10,215 nucleotides of DNA from Flavobacteria bacterium RIFCSPLOWO2_12_FULL_31_7 (GTDB taxonomy: Bacteria > Bacteroidota > Bacteroidia > Flavobacteriales > Flavobacteriaceae): contig MGWJ01000123.1 of NCBI GenBank assembly GCA_001800945.1, forward strand, positions 1 through 10,215, written 5' to 3'. Shown here one piece after another: positions 1 through 6,726 of the stretch; positions within the stretch are counted from its first letter, which is position 1; each line of letters begins with the position of its first letter. Both the position numbers and the translations under genes were made by a program. The notes below the pieces were generated by a model. It was not told the DNA's origin. It was given only the letters and a program-made list of their open reading frames with translations, and searched no databases.

Positions 1-268
1 AATCTTTTCGAACTTTTCTAAAAATAGGTAAATCTACTTCTGGATTAAAATTTACAATATACGTATTCATTTTTACTACATCTTGAAAGCTAGAATTACA
101 TTTCTTTAAAAGATTTTCTAAATTTTTAAAAGTGGCAATCGTTTGTGTTTCTAAATCGTTTCCTTCACCAATTTGGCCAGATATATGTAAGGTTTTGGTT
201 TCTTCGGTTTCTGTAATTACAACTTGTGAAAAGCCTTCGTTGGGATGTAAATATTCTTTCTTAAACAT
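1..268 (-). CDS. RidA-family (YjgF/YER057c/UK114) protein, 3' part cut by window edge
   Basis: Translating the minus strand from the ATG at 268 gives 89 codons without a stop before the window edge, so the C-terminal third is missing. The visible part matches the N-terminal two thirds of a RidA-type fold: an early FSQVV block, LHISGQIG (the usual SGQ strand), then TFKNLENLLKKC and DVVKMNTYIVNF, which correspond to the family's NL..LL and DVVK..vY blocks. Canonical RidA proteins hydrolyse reactive enamine/imine intermediates made by PLP enzymes, in the cytosol. The substrate-binding arginine lies in the missing C-terminus, so activity cannot be judged. The start region is divergent from textbook RidA (FSQ in place of YSQ, and a TEETKT insert), so this may be one of the other Rid subfamilies and I give no symbol. 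It lies 90 nt downstream of the ABC exporter on the same strand. Confidence 0.8.
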   Translation of the reverse strand, partial: MFKKEYLHPNEGFSQVVITETEETKTLHISGQIGEGNDLETQTIATFKNLENLLKKCNSSFQDVVKMNTYIVNFNPEVDLPIFRKVRKD

Positions 269-284
269 AAATATTTTTTTTAGA

Positions 285-334
285 ACACAGATTTAAAAAA
301 TTATACAAATTAATATAATTTCTTAAATCCGTGT
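285..334. repeat. Imperfect inverted repeat (21-bp arms, 8-nt loop)
   Basis: Positions 285-305 and 314-334 are inverted copies matching at 19 of 21 positions, around the loop 306-313. The arms contain ACACAGATTTAA and its partner TTAAATCCGTGT. It fills most of the gap between the ABC exporter and the RidA-family gene. In the minus direction the hairpin is followed by A's, not T's, so it is not a usual intrinsic terminator for the exporter. In the plus direction a T-run (340-345) follows, but no plus-strand gene precedes it. It could be a dispersed intergenic element or an mRNA processing or stability hairpin. The structure is certain; the role is unknown. Confidence 0.55.
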
Positions 335-358
335 TTCTATTTTTTGTTGGTAATTAAA

Positions 359-853
359 TTATTTCCTTTCTCCAATTTGTTGACGCCACATCGCATAATA
401 CAAACCTTTTTCTGTCAATAAATCTTCATGTTTGCCTTGTTCGATGATTTTCCCTTGTTCTAATACGAATATTTTATCGGCGTGCATGATGGTGGATAAG
501 CGGTGTGCGATTAAAACCGTAATTCTATTTTCGTCCGAAATATTTCTAATCGTACTATTAATTTCTTCTTCGGTAATCGAATCTAAAGCAGAAGTGGCCT
601 CATCAAAAATTAATAAATTCGGATTTCTCAAAATCGCTCTCGCAATCGATAATCGCTGTTTTTCTCCACCAGAAATCTTAATTCCACCTTCACCAATAGT
701 AGAATCTAAACCGTTTTCAGCTCGAGCTAATAAATTGTCACAACTTGCTCTGTGTAATGCATTTAGAATTTCTTCATCAGTAGCTTCGGGTTTTACGAAT
801 AATAAATTTTCTCTGATGGTTCCTGAGAATAATTGGGTATGTTGTGTGAAAAA
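359..853 (-). pseudogene. C-terminal half of ABC exporter nucleotide-binding domain, separated by an in-frame TGA
   Basis: This stretch continues in the same frame as the upstream part (854-2104), directly after the TGA at 854-856, and stays open for 164 codons. It encodes the rest of the ATPase domain. Numbered on the joined 581-codon frame, it has the Q-loop (FFTQ, Q421), the ABC signature ISGGE (477-481), Walker B LLIFDEAT (D501, catalytic E502), the D-loop SALD and the H-loop histidine H534 in LIAHRLS. All are intact, so decay is either very recent or only apparent. There is no ATG or GTG between the TGA and position 632. The first usable start is a TTG at 631, after the signature motif, so independent translation would not give a working domain. 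Either the gene is freshly inactivated, the base is a sequencing error, or the stop is read through. Confidence 0.8.
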
Positions 854-856
854 TCA
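854..856 (-). other. In-frame TGA inside ABC exporter frame
   Basis: The minus strand reads CAA CAA TTA TGA TTT TTC ACA CAA. Frames before and after agree and both encode conserved ATPase sequence. The family norm at this point is a glycine (pattern [IL]-G-[FIV]-V-x-Q), so a single G-to-T change (GGA to TGA) would explain it. Confidence 0.85.
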
Positions 857-2104
857 TAATTGTTGAAGCAATTCTAACATATCAATTGCTTTAGAATCAA
901 TTCCGTTATATAAAACGTTTCCAATTGCGGGTTGATATAAACCTACTAATAATTTCACTAAAGTTGTTTTTCCAGCTCCAGACGGTCCAACAAAAGCAAC
1001 GGTTTCTCCTTGTTTGATGTGGAAATTGATGTCTTCCACGGCAGGTTGTTTCGCCGATTTATGTTGGAAACTCACATTCGAAAAAACTAAAGAATTAATT
1101 TTTCCAAAATGTTGAGGTTGCTCTGGTTTATGTTCTGATTTTGCGTTTAATAATTGTTCGAAGTTTTCCATCGAAACTTTAGTTTCATTTTTCGCAATGA
1201 TAAAGGCGCTTAATTCTTGTAATGGATTGAAAATAAAGAAGGTGAAAAACACCATCGTTAATAAATCGCCCACCACAATTTTTTCGCTAAATAAGAAATA
1301 ATACAAAGCAAAAACCACGCAAGTTCGCATGAAATGAACGGTTGTGCCTTGAATGAAACTCAAACTTCTAATGAAACGAATTTTTTGAATTTCTAGTTGT
1401 AAAATTTTCAAGGTATTCGAATTTAATCGACCTTCTTCTTGAGCGGTTAATCCTAAACTTTTTACTAATTCAATATTTCGTAAACTTTCTGTTGTTGAAC
1501 CTGCAAGAGAGTTGGTTTGCATCACAATTGTTCTTGAAACCGCTTTGATTTTCTTTCCTAAAAATGAACTGATGTAGGCAATTATTGGAGCTGTAATGAC
1601 AAAAACGAAAGCAATTCTGTAATCAATTCTAGAAATGTAAACAATCACAAAAATAAACCCAATTATGGTTTGAAAGATTAAGGAAATAGAAAGTGTAATT
1701 AGTTTTTCAGAATCGGTTCTGGCCTTTTGCAATTTGCTTAGCGTTTGTCCGCTGCTTTGGTCTTCAAAATCAACATAAGGTAAGTCTAATGATTTTTTAA
1801 TTCCATCGGTATACATTTCTGCACCCGTTCGTTGAATGACAATGTTAGTGAAATAATCTTGGAAATTTTTCGTAATTCTGGAAATCATGGCGGCACCAAG
1901 TGAAAGTCCTAACCAGAAACCAACTGCTTTGATAAAACCGATTTCATTACCTTTGTATTTGGCAATTCCAACCCCGCAATCTTGCATTAATTTACCGGTA
2001 ATAATAGAATCGGATAAACTAAAACAAATGTTGATAGTTGCCATTAATAAGGCGAAAAATAAGAGTAATTTATGTTTTTGTAGATACGTGTAAAGTAACT
2101 TCAT
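854..2104 (-). CDS. ABC exporter half-transporter (membrane domain plus Walker A), ends at premature TGA
   Basis: This is the N-terminal 416 codons of a half-size ABC exporter of the MsbA/multidrug type, a homodimeric inner-membrane pump that moves lipids or hydrophobic compounds outward using ATP. About six membrane segments are visible, near residues 12-34, 54-76, 137-156, 163-182, 258-274 and 280-302. The ATPase domain begins near residue 337, and Walker A is GPSGAGKT at 373-380. The frame then hits TGA after ELLQQL, exactly where relatives have a glycine before the Q-loop. Without the stop the protein would be 581 residues, a normal length for the family. A truncated product would lack the Q-loop, signature and Walker B and could not hydrolyse ATP. 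The substrate cannot be read from the sequence. The start at 2104 is supported by a -7-like box about 20 bases upstream. Confidence 0.85.
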   Translation of the reverse strand: MKLLYTYLQKHKLLLFFALLMATINICFSLSDSIITGKLMQDCGVGIAKYKGNEIGFIKAVGFWLGLSLGAAMISRITKNFQDYFTNIVIQRTGAEMYTDGIKKSLDLPYVDFEDQSSGQTLSKLQKARTDSEKLITLSISLIFQTIIGFIFVIVYISRIDYRIAFVFVITAPIIAYISSFLGKKIKAVSRTIVMQTNSLAGSTTESLRNIELVKSLGLTAQEEGRLNSNTLKILQLEIQKIRFIRSLSFIQGTTVHFMRTCVVFALYYFLFSEKIVVGDLLTMVFFTFFIFNPLQELSAFIIAKNETKVSMENFEQLLNAKSEHKPEQPQHFGKINSLVFSNVSFQHKSAKQPAVEDINFHIKQGETVAFVGPSGAGKTTLVKLLVGLYQPAIGNVLYNGIDSKAIDMLELLQQL

Positions 2105-2123
2105 GGTGAAAAATTTTATCGTG

Positions 2124-2131
2124 CAAAAATA
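2124..2131 (-). promoter_or_regulatory. Putative -7 box for the ABC exporter
   Basis: On the minus strand this reads TATTTTTG, a full match to the Bacteroidota -7 consensus TAnnTTTG, 19 bases upstream of the exporter ATG. No clear TTTG -33 box was found at the usual spacing. Confidence 0.45.
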
Positions 2132-2182
2132 CAGAATAAAAAGTCTTGAAGTATTTTTTTACAACTATTTAACTAGTTTTTG

Positions 2183-2190
2183 TATTTTTG
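2183..2190 (+). promoter_or_regulatory. Putative -7 box for the GSCFA/DUF4230 operon
   Basis: This reads TATTTTTG, again a full match to TAnnTTTG, 19 bases before the ATG at 2210. It mirrors the box on the opposite strand at 2124-2131. The -33 region is weak. Confidence 0.45.
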
Positions 2191-2209
2191 GATTAAGATT
2201 TAAAGTACG

Positions 2210-3157
2210 ATGAACTTCCAAACACAAATTCCCATTCGAAAATATGATTTCCCTATAGATTATACTTCTAAAGTATTGTTGTTAGGATCATGTTTTGCCG
2301 AAAATATGGCTCAGAAATTTGAGTATTTTAAATTTGATACGGTGGTCAATCCGTTTGGAATTATTTTCAACCCCATTTCTTTAGAAAAACTAATTGTTAG
2401 AAGTATTCGTAAGAACTATTTCACGGAAGAGGATATTTTTTTTCATAATGAAACGTGGCATTGTTTTGAAGTGCATTCCGAACTTTCAAATTCAGATAAA
2501 GAAGTTTTTTTGAATGAATTAAATCAATTGATAGATTCCACAAATTGGCATATTGAAAAATCGACACATTGTCTAATTACTTTAGGAACTTCTTGGGTTT
2601 ACAAACATATTGAGTCGAATAAAATTGTAGCAAATTGTCATAAAGTGCCACAAAAACAATTTGTAAAAGAATTACTTTCTATTGCTCAAATTGAAGCCAG
2701 TTTGAAAAAAATAATTACCGAAATTCAAGCGGTAAATCCAAATTGTAAATTCATTTTTACGGTTTCTCCAGTGCGACATATAAAAGACGGTTTTGTAGAA
2801 AATAATTTAAGTAAAGCACATTTGATTGCTGCTTTGCAATCTTCCAGCTTCCAGCTTCCAGCTTCTAGCTATTTTCCAAGTTACGAAATCATGATGGACG
2901 AATTACGCGATTATCGTTTTTACGCAGAAGATATGTTACATCCCAACCAAACTGCGATTGATTACATTTGGATTAAGTTTTTTGAAAATTATGTAGCTGA
3001 AAAAGAATTTGAAGTGATGCAACAAGTTTGCGACATTCAGAAAGCTTTACATCACCGACCGTTCCATCCGAATTCGGAAAGTCATTTGAAATTTTTAGAA
3101 AATCTGAATAAAAAAATAAATACCTTAGTCAAAAAACATCCACACTTTCAATTTTAA
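2210..3157 (+). CDS. GSCFA-domain protein
   Basis: The 315-residue protein carries the family-naming motif LGSCFA (GSCFA at residues 26-30) close to the N-terminus. This is followed by VNPFGIIFNP, TLGTSWV (124-130), TVSPVRH (184-190), YFPSYEIMMDELRDYRFY and DMLHPN (241-246). These are the conserved blocks of the GSCFA family (Pfam PF08885), which resembles SGNH/GDSL hydrolases. By analogy S27 would be the nucleophile and H244 in the D-x-x-H-like DMLHPN block the base; this is inference, and the substrate is unknown. There is no signal peptide, so it is probably cytoplasmic. Residues 211-220 (SSSFQLPASS) are encoded by tandem 7-bp repeats and look like an insertion just before the conserved YFPSYE block. 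It is followed after 3 nt by the DUF4230 gene, so the two are probably co-transcribed. Confidence 0.9.
   Translation: MNFQTQIPIRKYDFPIDYTSKVLLLGSCFAENMAQKFEYFKFDTVVNPFGIIFNPISLEKLIVRSIRKNYFTEEDIFFHNETWHCFEVHSELSNSDKEVFLNELNQLIDSTNWHIEKSTHCLITLGTSWVYKHIESNKIVANCHKVPQKQFVKELLSIAQIEASLKKIITEIQAVNPNCKFIFTVSPVRHIKDGFVENNLSKAHLIAALQSSSFQLPASSYFPSYEIMMDELRDYRFYAEDMLHPNQTAIDYIWIKFFENYVAEKEFEVMQQVCDIQKALHHRPFHPNSESHLKFLENLNKKINTLVKKHPHFQF
2841..2868 (+). repeat. Four tandem copies of heptamer CTTCCAG inside a gene
   Basis: CTTCCAG occurs three times exactly (2841-2861) and a fourth time as CTTCTAG (2862-2868), followed by CT. Because 7 is not a multiple of 3, three units encode one turn of SSFQLPA. 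Gain or loss of one unit would shift the reading frame of the GSCFA gene, while a change of three units would not. Confidence 0.85.
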
Positions 3158-3160
3158 TTT

Positions 3161-3823
3161 ATGAGCACATCAATACAAAAACCTAGTTTTTTCGGAATAG
3201 TTACAGAATTTAGAAAATGGATAATTCTAATCTTAGCTGCGTTAGTTTTGTTTTTTGGATACAACTATTTTTCTTCAAAAGGTGATACTTCAGTCGTAGA
3301 ATATGACACAGCTTTGATTCAGCAACAAATTAAAAATGTGGGGAAATTAGTAGTTACAGAAGGCCATTTTGCAGAAGTGATTACGTATAAAGATTCGAAA
3401 AAATATTTGGCTGATTTGGTTTCTTTCGAGAAAAAAGCCATTGTGGTGATTAATGCAGATGTTACGGTAAGTTTCGATTTGAGTAAAATGAAATATGATA
3501 TTGATTCGATCAATAAAGTCATTACAGTCATTGAAATTCCGAAAGAAGAAATAAAAATTGCTCCAGATTTTAAATATTATAATACCGAATCGAGTACGTT
3601 TAACGAATTTACGGGTGAAGATTATAATAAAATAAATAAAATTGCCAGAGCGAATTTGTCTAAAAAAATTCAAGCTTCGACATTAAAAACGAATGCCAAA
3701 AATCGATTATTATCGGAATTAAATAGTTTGTTTATTGTGACCAAAAATTTAGGTTGGACGATGAAATACAAAGATGAAGTGATAACTTCCGACAAAGAAG
3801 TGAAACAGAAATTTTTGAATTAA
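3161..3823 (+). CDS. DUF4230-domain membrane-anchored protein
   Basis: The 220-residue protein has one membrane segment near residues 20-36 (IILILAALVLFFGYNYF). After it comes a domain matching DUF4230 (Pfam PF14014): an early VGKLVVTEGHFAEVITYKD strand block, then KKAIVVINADVTVSFDLSKM, ITVIEIPKEEI, and an alpha-helical tail IARANLSKKI..AKNRLLSEL. The charge pattern suggests a short cytoplasmic N-terminus and a mainly periplasmic domain. The biochemical function of DUF4230 is not known to me. The ATG at 3161 follows the GSCFA stop by 3 nt, so the two form an operon. A hairpin with a T-run lies about 28 nt downstream of the stop and probably ends the transcript. Confidence 0.85.
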   Translation: MSTSIQKPSFFGIVTEFRKWIILILAALVLFFGYNYFSSKGDTSVVEYDTALIQQQIKNVGKLVVTEGHFAEVITYKDSKKYLADLVSFEKKAIVVINADVTVSFDLSKMKYDIDSINKVITVIEIPKEEIKIAPDFKYYNTESSTFNEFTGEDYNKINKIARANLSKKIQASTLKTNAKNRLLSELNSLFIVTKNLGWTMKYKDEVITSDKEVKQKFLN

Positions 3824-3843
3824 ATACGTAATTTTTCGTATGG
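3822..3843. promoter_or_regulatory. Dyad operator candidate upstream of the signalling operon (copy 1)
   Basis: Arms AAATACG and CGTATgg flank 8 bases. The left half extends to AAATACGTAA. It has the same arm sequence and spacing as the dyad at 6727-6748; 15 consecutive-block positions (AAATACGTAA and CGTAT) agree with the reverse complement of that copy. It starts within the DUF4230 stop codon and ends 52 bases before the likely ATG of the coiled-coil gene. A poor TAnnTTTG-like box (TATAAATG, 3844-3851) follows. Binding by the LuxR-type regulator encoded at 6076-6723 is inferred. Confidence 0.5.
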
Positions 3844-3851
3844 TATAAATG

Positions 3852-3895
3852 AAGTCATTAAGTCAAATTTGTAATTGGATTTAATGACTTTTTTT
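3852..3895 (+). terminator. Probable intrinsic terminator of the GSCFA/DUF4230 operon
   Basis: AAGTCATTAA (3852-3861) and TTAATGACTT (3881-3890) form a perfect 10-bp stem with a 19-nt loop. T's follow directly to 3895, making seven in a row from 3889. The stem is AT-rich, as is usual in such genomes. It lies between the dyad at 3822-3843 and the next gene, so it could also act as a leader hairpin or attenuator for the signalling operon. Confidence 0.5.
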
Positions 3896-4168
3896 ATGAA
3901 CAGAATTATACTACTGACATTTGTTGTATTAGCTTTAGTTGTGCTGAAATTACTTTTTGCAAATCGAATGCTTCGTGAAAAACATCAAGGTAAAATGAAA
4001 CAATTGAAAAAATCGCAACTCGTTTTAAGTCAAAAGCAAGAAAAACTTATGGAAAAAACAGCAATATCTTCTCAGTTTCAAAAAGAACATAAATCAGGAA
4101 TGAGAAAATTAAATGAAGAAATTTTTTTTCTTCAAAAAACCTTATTTGATTTACTTTCCAAGAAATAA
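3896..4168 (+). CDS. Small membrane-anchored coiled-coil protein, unknown function
   Basis: The 90-residue protein starts MNRIILLTFVVLALVVLKLLF, a single hydrophobic segment (about residues 3-24). A long, highly charged K/E/Q-rich helix follows to the end, with heptad-like leucines (KMKQLKKSQLVLSQKQEKLMEK, written here only as its first and last blocks: KMKQLKK and QEKLMEK), consistent with a coiled coil. I chose the ATG at 3896 because the upstream in-frame ATG at 3884 and TTG at 3875 lie inside the predicted terminator hairpin. The 3884 start would add four residues (MTFF). The gene ends 30 nt before the histidine kinase start, so it is probably the first gene of that operon. I recognise no family. 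A structural or accessory role next to the kinase is a guess based on position. Confidence 0.65.
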   Translation: MNRIILLTFVVLALVVLKLLFANRMLREKHQGKMKQLKKSQLVLSQKQEKLMEKTAISSQFQKEHKSGMRKLNEEIFFLQKTLFDLLSKK

Positions 4169-4198
4169 TTTGTAGTTTTATAGTATAAAATCAACTCC

Positions 4199-6073
4199 AT
4201 GAGAAACTATTTTTTATTCATTCTAATCCTTACTTTTTTAAATACTAATGCGCAATCGCCAAGTGCTAGTTATTTAAAGTTGAAAGCAATGGATACAGAA
4301 AACTTTCTTAACAACGCCACTAATAAATCAAAAATTATAGCTTTTCAAGAAGTTTTAGAAACACAAAATAACGATACTTTATTGGGTTATTATTTTAGAA
4401 TTCAAGCTAAATTTTTTTCGAATCAATTAGACAATGATGCGGCTTTAATAAGTTTAGATCAATCGATTTCGTTTTACAAAAAAGGTTCGCATTCTTTAGG
4501 TGTTGTTTTGTCAATGCTGAATAAAGGCGGTGTGTTTTATAAAAAAGGAGCAACCAAAGAAGCAACACAAGAGTTTATCAATGCTTTAACAATTGCGGAA
4601 AAAAAAGGGTATAAAAATGAAATTGCGTCTTTGTATAAAAATATTGGTTTAATTTATTATTCTCAAGGAAAAACCAAAGAAGCTTTAGCGTATAACAACA
4701 AAGCATTACAAGTTTTTATTTCATTAAAAGCGAAAAAAAATATTGCCGATACGTATGTTAATATTGGAAATTGCTACTTCGACGATTATCAACCTCAAAA
4801 AGCGTTACTTAATTATAACAAAGCGCTAACCATTTCGGAAGAAATAAAAGATTCTAAAACAATTGCTAAATTGTATAATAATATCGGTTCGGTTTATATT
4901 AACGATTTACAAGATACTATTAAAGGTGTAAATTATTTGTTGAATGCTTTAAAAATCAAAAAACAAGCTAACAATCAGAATGATTTAATGATTCAGTATA
5001 ACAATATTGCGACAGTTTATATGGATATGAAAAAGTTTGATTTGGCTCAAAGTTATAATGATGAAGCACTCAAACTGGCAGAAAAATCTGGAAACTTAGA
5101 AGAACTTTTACACATTTATGAAACCTATTCTTTAATTCATTCTTCGAAAAAAGACTTTAAGAAAGCCTATGATTACCATAAATTATACGCTAAAACAAAA
5201 GATTCACTTTTAAATATTGACAATCTAAAAGCCGTAGAAGAAATCAATACCAAATACCAAACCGCTGAAAAAGAGAAACAATTGTTGCAAAAAGAAGTCG
5301 AAACCAAAAAGAAAACCACAACCATTATCATACTTTCTTTATTAGCAGTTTTCATTTCAATTGTTGGATTTTTAATATATCGTCAACAGCGTTTAAAAAA
5401 TACGCAACAAAAACAAGAATTTGAATTACAAACCGCTATTGCACAAATTGAAAGTCAAAATAAATTGCACGAACAACGTTTGTCTATTTCCAGAGATTTG
5501 CATGATAATATTGGAGCACAATTGACTTTTATTATTTCATCAGTGGAAAATTTAAAGTTTGGATTTCCAACGATGGATATTTCGGTTAAAAACCATTTGA
5601 GTAGAATTAGCGATTTTACGAAAACCACTATTGTTGAACTCCGCGATACGATTTGGGCTATGAATGCCAACGAATTTACTTTCGATGATTTAAGTTCTCG
5701 AATTTATAATTTCATTGAGAAAGCACAAACGGCGAAAGAAAAAACAACGTTTAAATTTACTATTGATGAAAATTTGAAGGCGATTACTTTTTCTTCTTTG
5801 GAAGGTATTAATTTGTACAGAACCATTCAGGAAGCGGTGAATAATGCTATTAAATATGCCGATGCCACTCAAATTACCGTGCAAGTTTCAAAAGTTCCAA
5901 AAGGCATAACTATTGAAATTTCCGATAACGGAAAAGGTTTCGATTTAACACAAACGGAACTAGGAAACGGAATTATTAACATGCAAAAACGCATCGAAGA
6001 AATTAACGGAGTTTTTAAAATACAATCCGAAGTTTCAAAAGGAACCCAACTTTTCATTTCTTTATACCAATAA
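4199..6073 (+). CDS. TPR-containing sensor histidine kinase (NarL/DesK-type core)
   Basis: The 624-residue protein begins with a signal peptide (MRNYFLFILILTFLNTNAQ). About six or seven TPR repeats follow between residues 62 and 336, with typical NIG.VY...G....A...Y..AL patterns. Next are a charged coiled-coil linker, one membrane segment (about 373-394, TTTIIILSLLAVFISIVGFL) and a second short coiled coil. The kinase core is of the HisKA_3 type: the phospho-accepting histidine is H435 in SISRDLHDNIGAQL. The ATPase domain shows the N-box EAVNNAIKY (E545, N548, N549), the G1 box DNGKGF (from D576) and the G2-like GNGIINM (from G589). The TPR domain should therefore be periplasmic and the kinase cytoplasmic. 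Its ligand is unknown. The response regulator follows after 2 nt, so the two are a cognate pair. Confidence 0.95.
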   Translation: MRNYFLFILILTFLNTNAQSPSASYLKLKAMDTENFLNNATNKSKIIAFQEVLETQNNDTLLGYYFRIQAKFFSNQLDNDAALISLDQSISFYKKGSHSLGVVLSMLNKGGVFYKKGATKEATQEFINALTIAEKKGYKNEIASLYKNIGLIYYSQGKTKEALAYNNKALQVFISLKAKKNIADTYVNIGNCYFDDYQPQKALLNYNKALTISEEIKDSKTIAKLYNNIGSVYINDLQDTIKGVNYLLNALKIKKQANNQNDLMIQYNNIATVYMDMKKFDLAQSYNDEALKLAEKSGNLEELLHIYETYSLIHSSKKDFKKAYDYHKLYAKTKDSLLNIDNLKAVEEINTKYQTAEKEKQLLQKEVETKKKTTTIIILSLLAVFISIVGFLIYRQQRLKNTQQKQEFELQTAIAQIESQNKLHEQRLSISRDLHDNIGAQLTFIISSVENLKFGFPTMDISVKNHLSRISDFTKTTIVELRDTIWAMNANEFTFDDLSSRIYNFIEKAQTAKEKTTFKFTIDENLKAITFSSLEGINLYRTIQEAVNNAIKYADATQITVQVSKVPKGITIEISDNGKGFDLTQTELGNGIINMQKRIEEINGVFKIQSEVSKGTQLFISLYQ

Positions 6074-6075
6074 GT

Positions 6076-6723
6076 ATGACCAAAATTGCCATAGTTGACG
6101 ATAATACATTTCTGCAAAAAGCCATTCAAGATAAATTGAGTTTTTTTTCAGATATCGAAATTCGTATGAAAGCCATTCACGGACAAGATATTATCGAAAA
6201 ATTAGAAAACAATCACCATATCGATTTGATTCTAATGGATATTGAAATGCCCAAAATGAACGGAATTGAGGCAACTGAAATCATCAAAAATAAGTTTCCG
6301 CAAATAAAAATTATCATGTTAACGGTTTTTGATAATGATGAAAATATTTTCAAAGCCATAAAAGCAGGTGCGGATGGTTATTTTTTAAAAGAAGTAAATC
6401 CACAAGAATTGTATAATGGAATTCAGGAAACCTTATCTGGTGGTGCTGCCATGACGCCTTCCATTGCGTTAAAAACTTTAAAATTATTACGCGAACCGAT
6501 AGATTTTGAAGATAAAAGTGTTAAAGAAGAAATTAGTTTAACTACTAGAGAAATTGAAGTTCTGGAACAATTAAGTAAAGGCTTGAAATATAATGCCATT
6601 GCTGAAAACTTGTTTCTTTCTTCAGGAACTATTCGTAAACATGTGGAAAATATTTATACGAAACTTCAGGTTCATAATAAACTAGAAGCGGTTCAAAAAG
6701 CCAAAAACAATAAACTGATTTAA
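6076..6723 (+). CDS. NarL/FixJ-family response regulator with LuxR-type HTH
   Basis: The 215-residue protein has an N-terminal receiver domain with the acidic pair D8/D9, phospho-acceptor D55 in LILMDIEMP, T83 and K105 (GYFLKEV), all as expected for an active receiver. The C-terminal LuxR-type DNA-binding domain spans about 154-212: LTTREIEVLEQLSKGL, then NAIAENLFLSSGTIRKHV as the helix-turn-helix and ENIYTKLQVHNK after it. It should be phosphorylated by the kinase encoded 2 nt upstream and then dimerise on an inverted repeat. The dyads at 3822-3843 and 6727-6748, on either side of the operon, are the natural candidates. Length and architecture are standard, with no missing key residue. Confidence 0.95.
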   Translation: MTKIAIVDDNTFLQKAIQDKLSFFSDIEIRMKAIHGQDIIEKLENNHHIDLILMDIEMPKMNGIEATEIIKNKFPQIKIIMLTVFDNDENIFKAIKAGADGYFLKEVNPQELYNGIQETLSGGAAMTPSIALKTLKLLREPIDFEDKSVKEEISLTTREIEVLEQLSKGLKYNAIAENLFLSSGTIRKHVENIYTKLQVHNKLEAVQKAKNNKLI

Positions 6724-6726
6724 TCA

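Noticed and set aside
854..856. TGA as a selenocysteine codon
   Set aside because: The position is not catalytic in ABC ATPases and is usually glycine. No selenoprotein of this family is known to me, and I saw no obvious downstream stem-loop.
432..866. Plus-strand open frame of 144 codons
   Set aside because: It is antisense to the ABC exporter ATPase domain, whose motifs are all conserved on the minus strand. Its product looks like no protein family, and it has no promoter or spacing support.
3347..3673. Minus-strand open frame of 108 codons
   Set aside because: It lies opposite the DUF4230 gene. Its I/F-rich translation is typical of the antisense of an AT-rich gene and has no independent support.
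3875..3895. TTG (3875) or ATG (3884) as the start of the small coiled-coil protein
   Set aside because: Both lie within the predicted hairpin loop or stem. The ATG at 3896 directly precedes a normal N-terminal membrane segment. The 3884 start remains possible.
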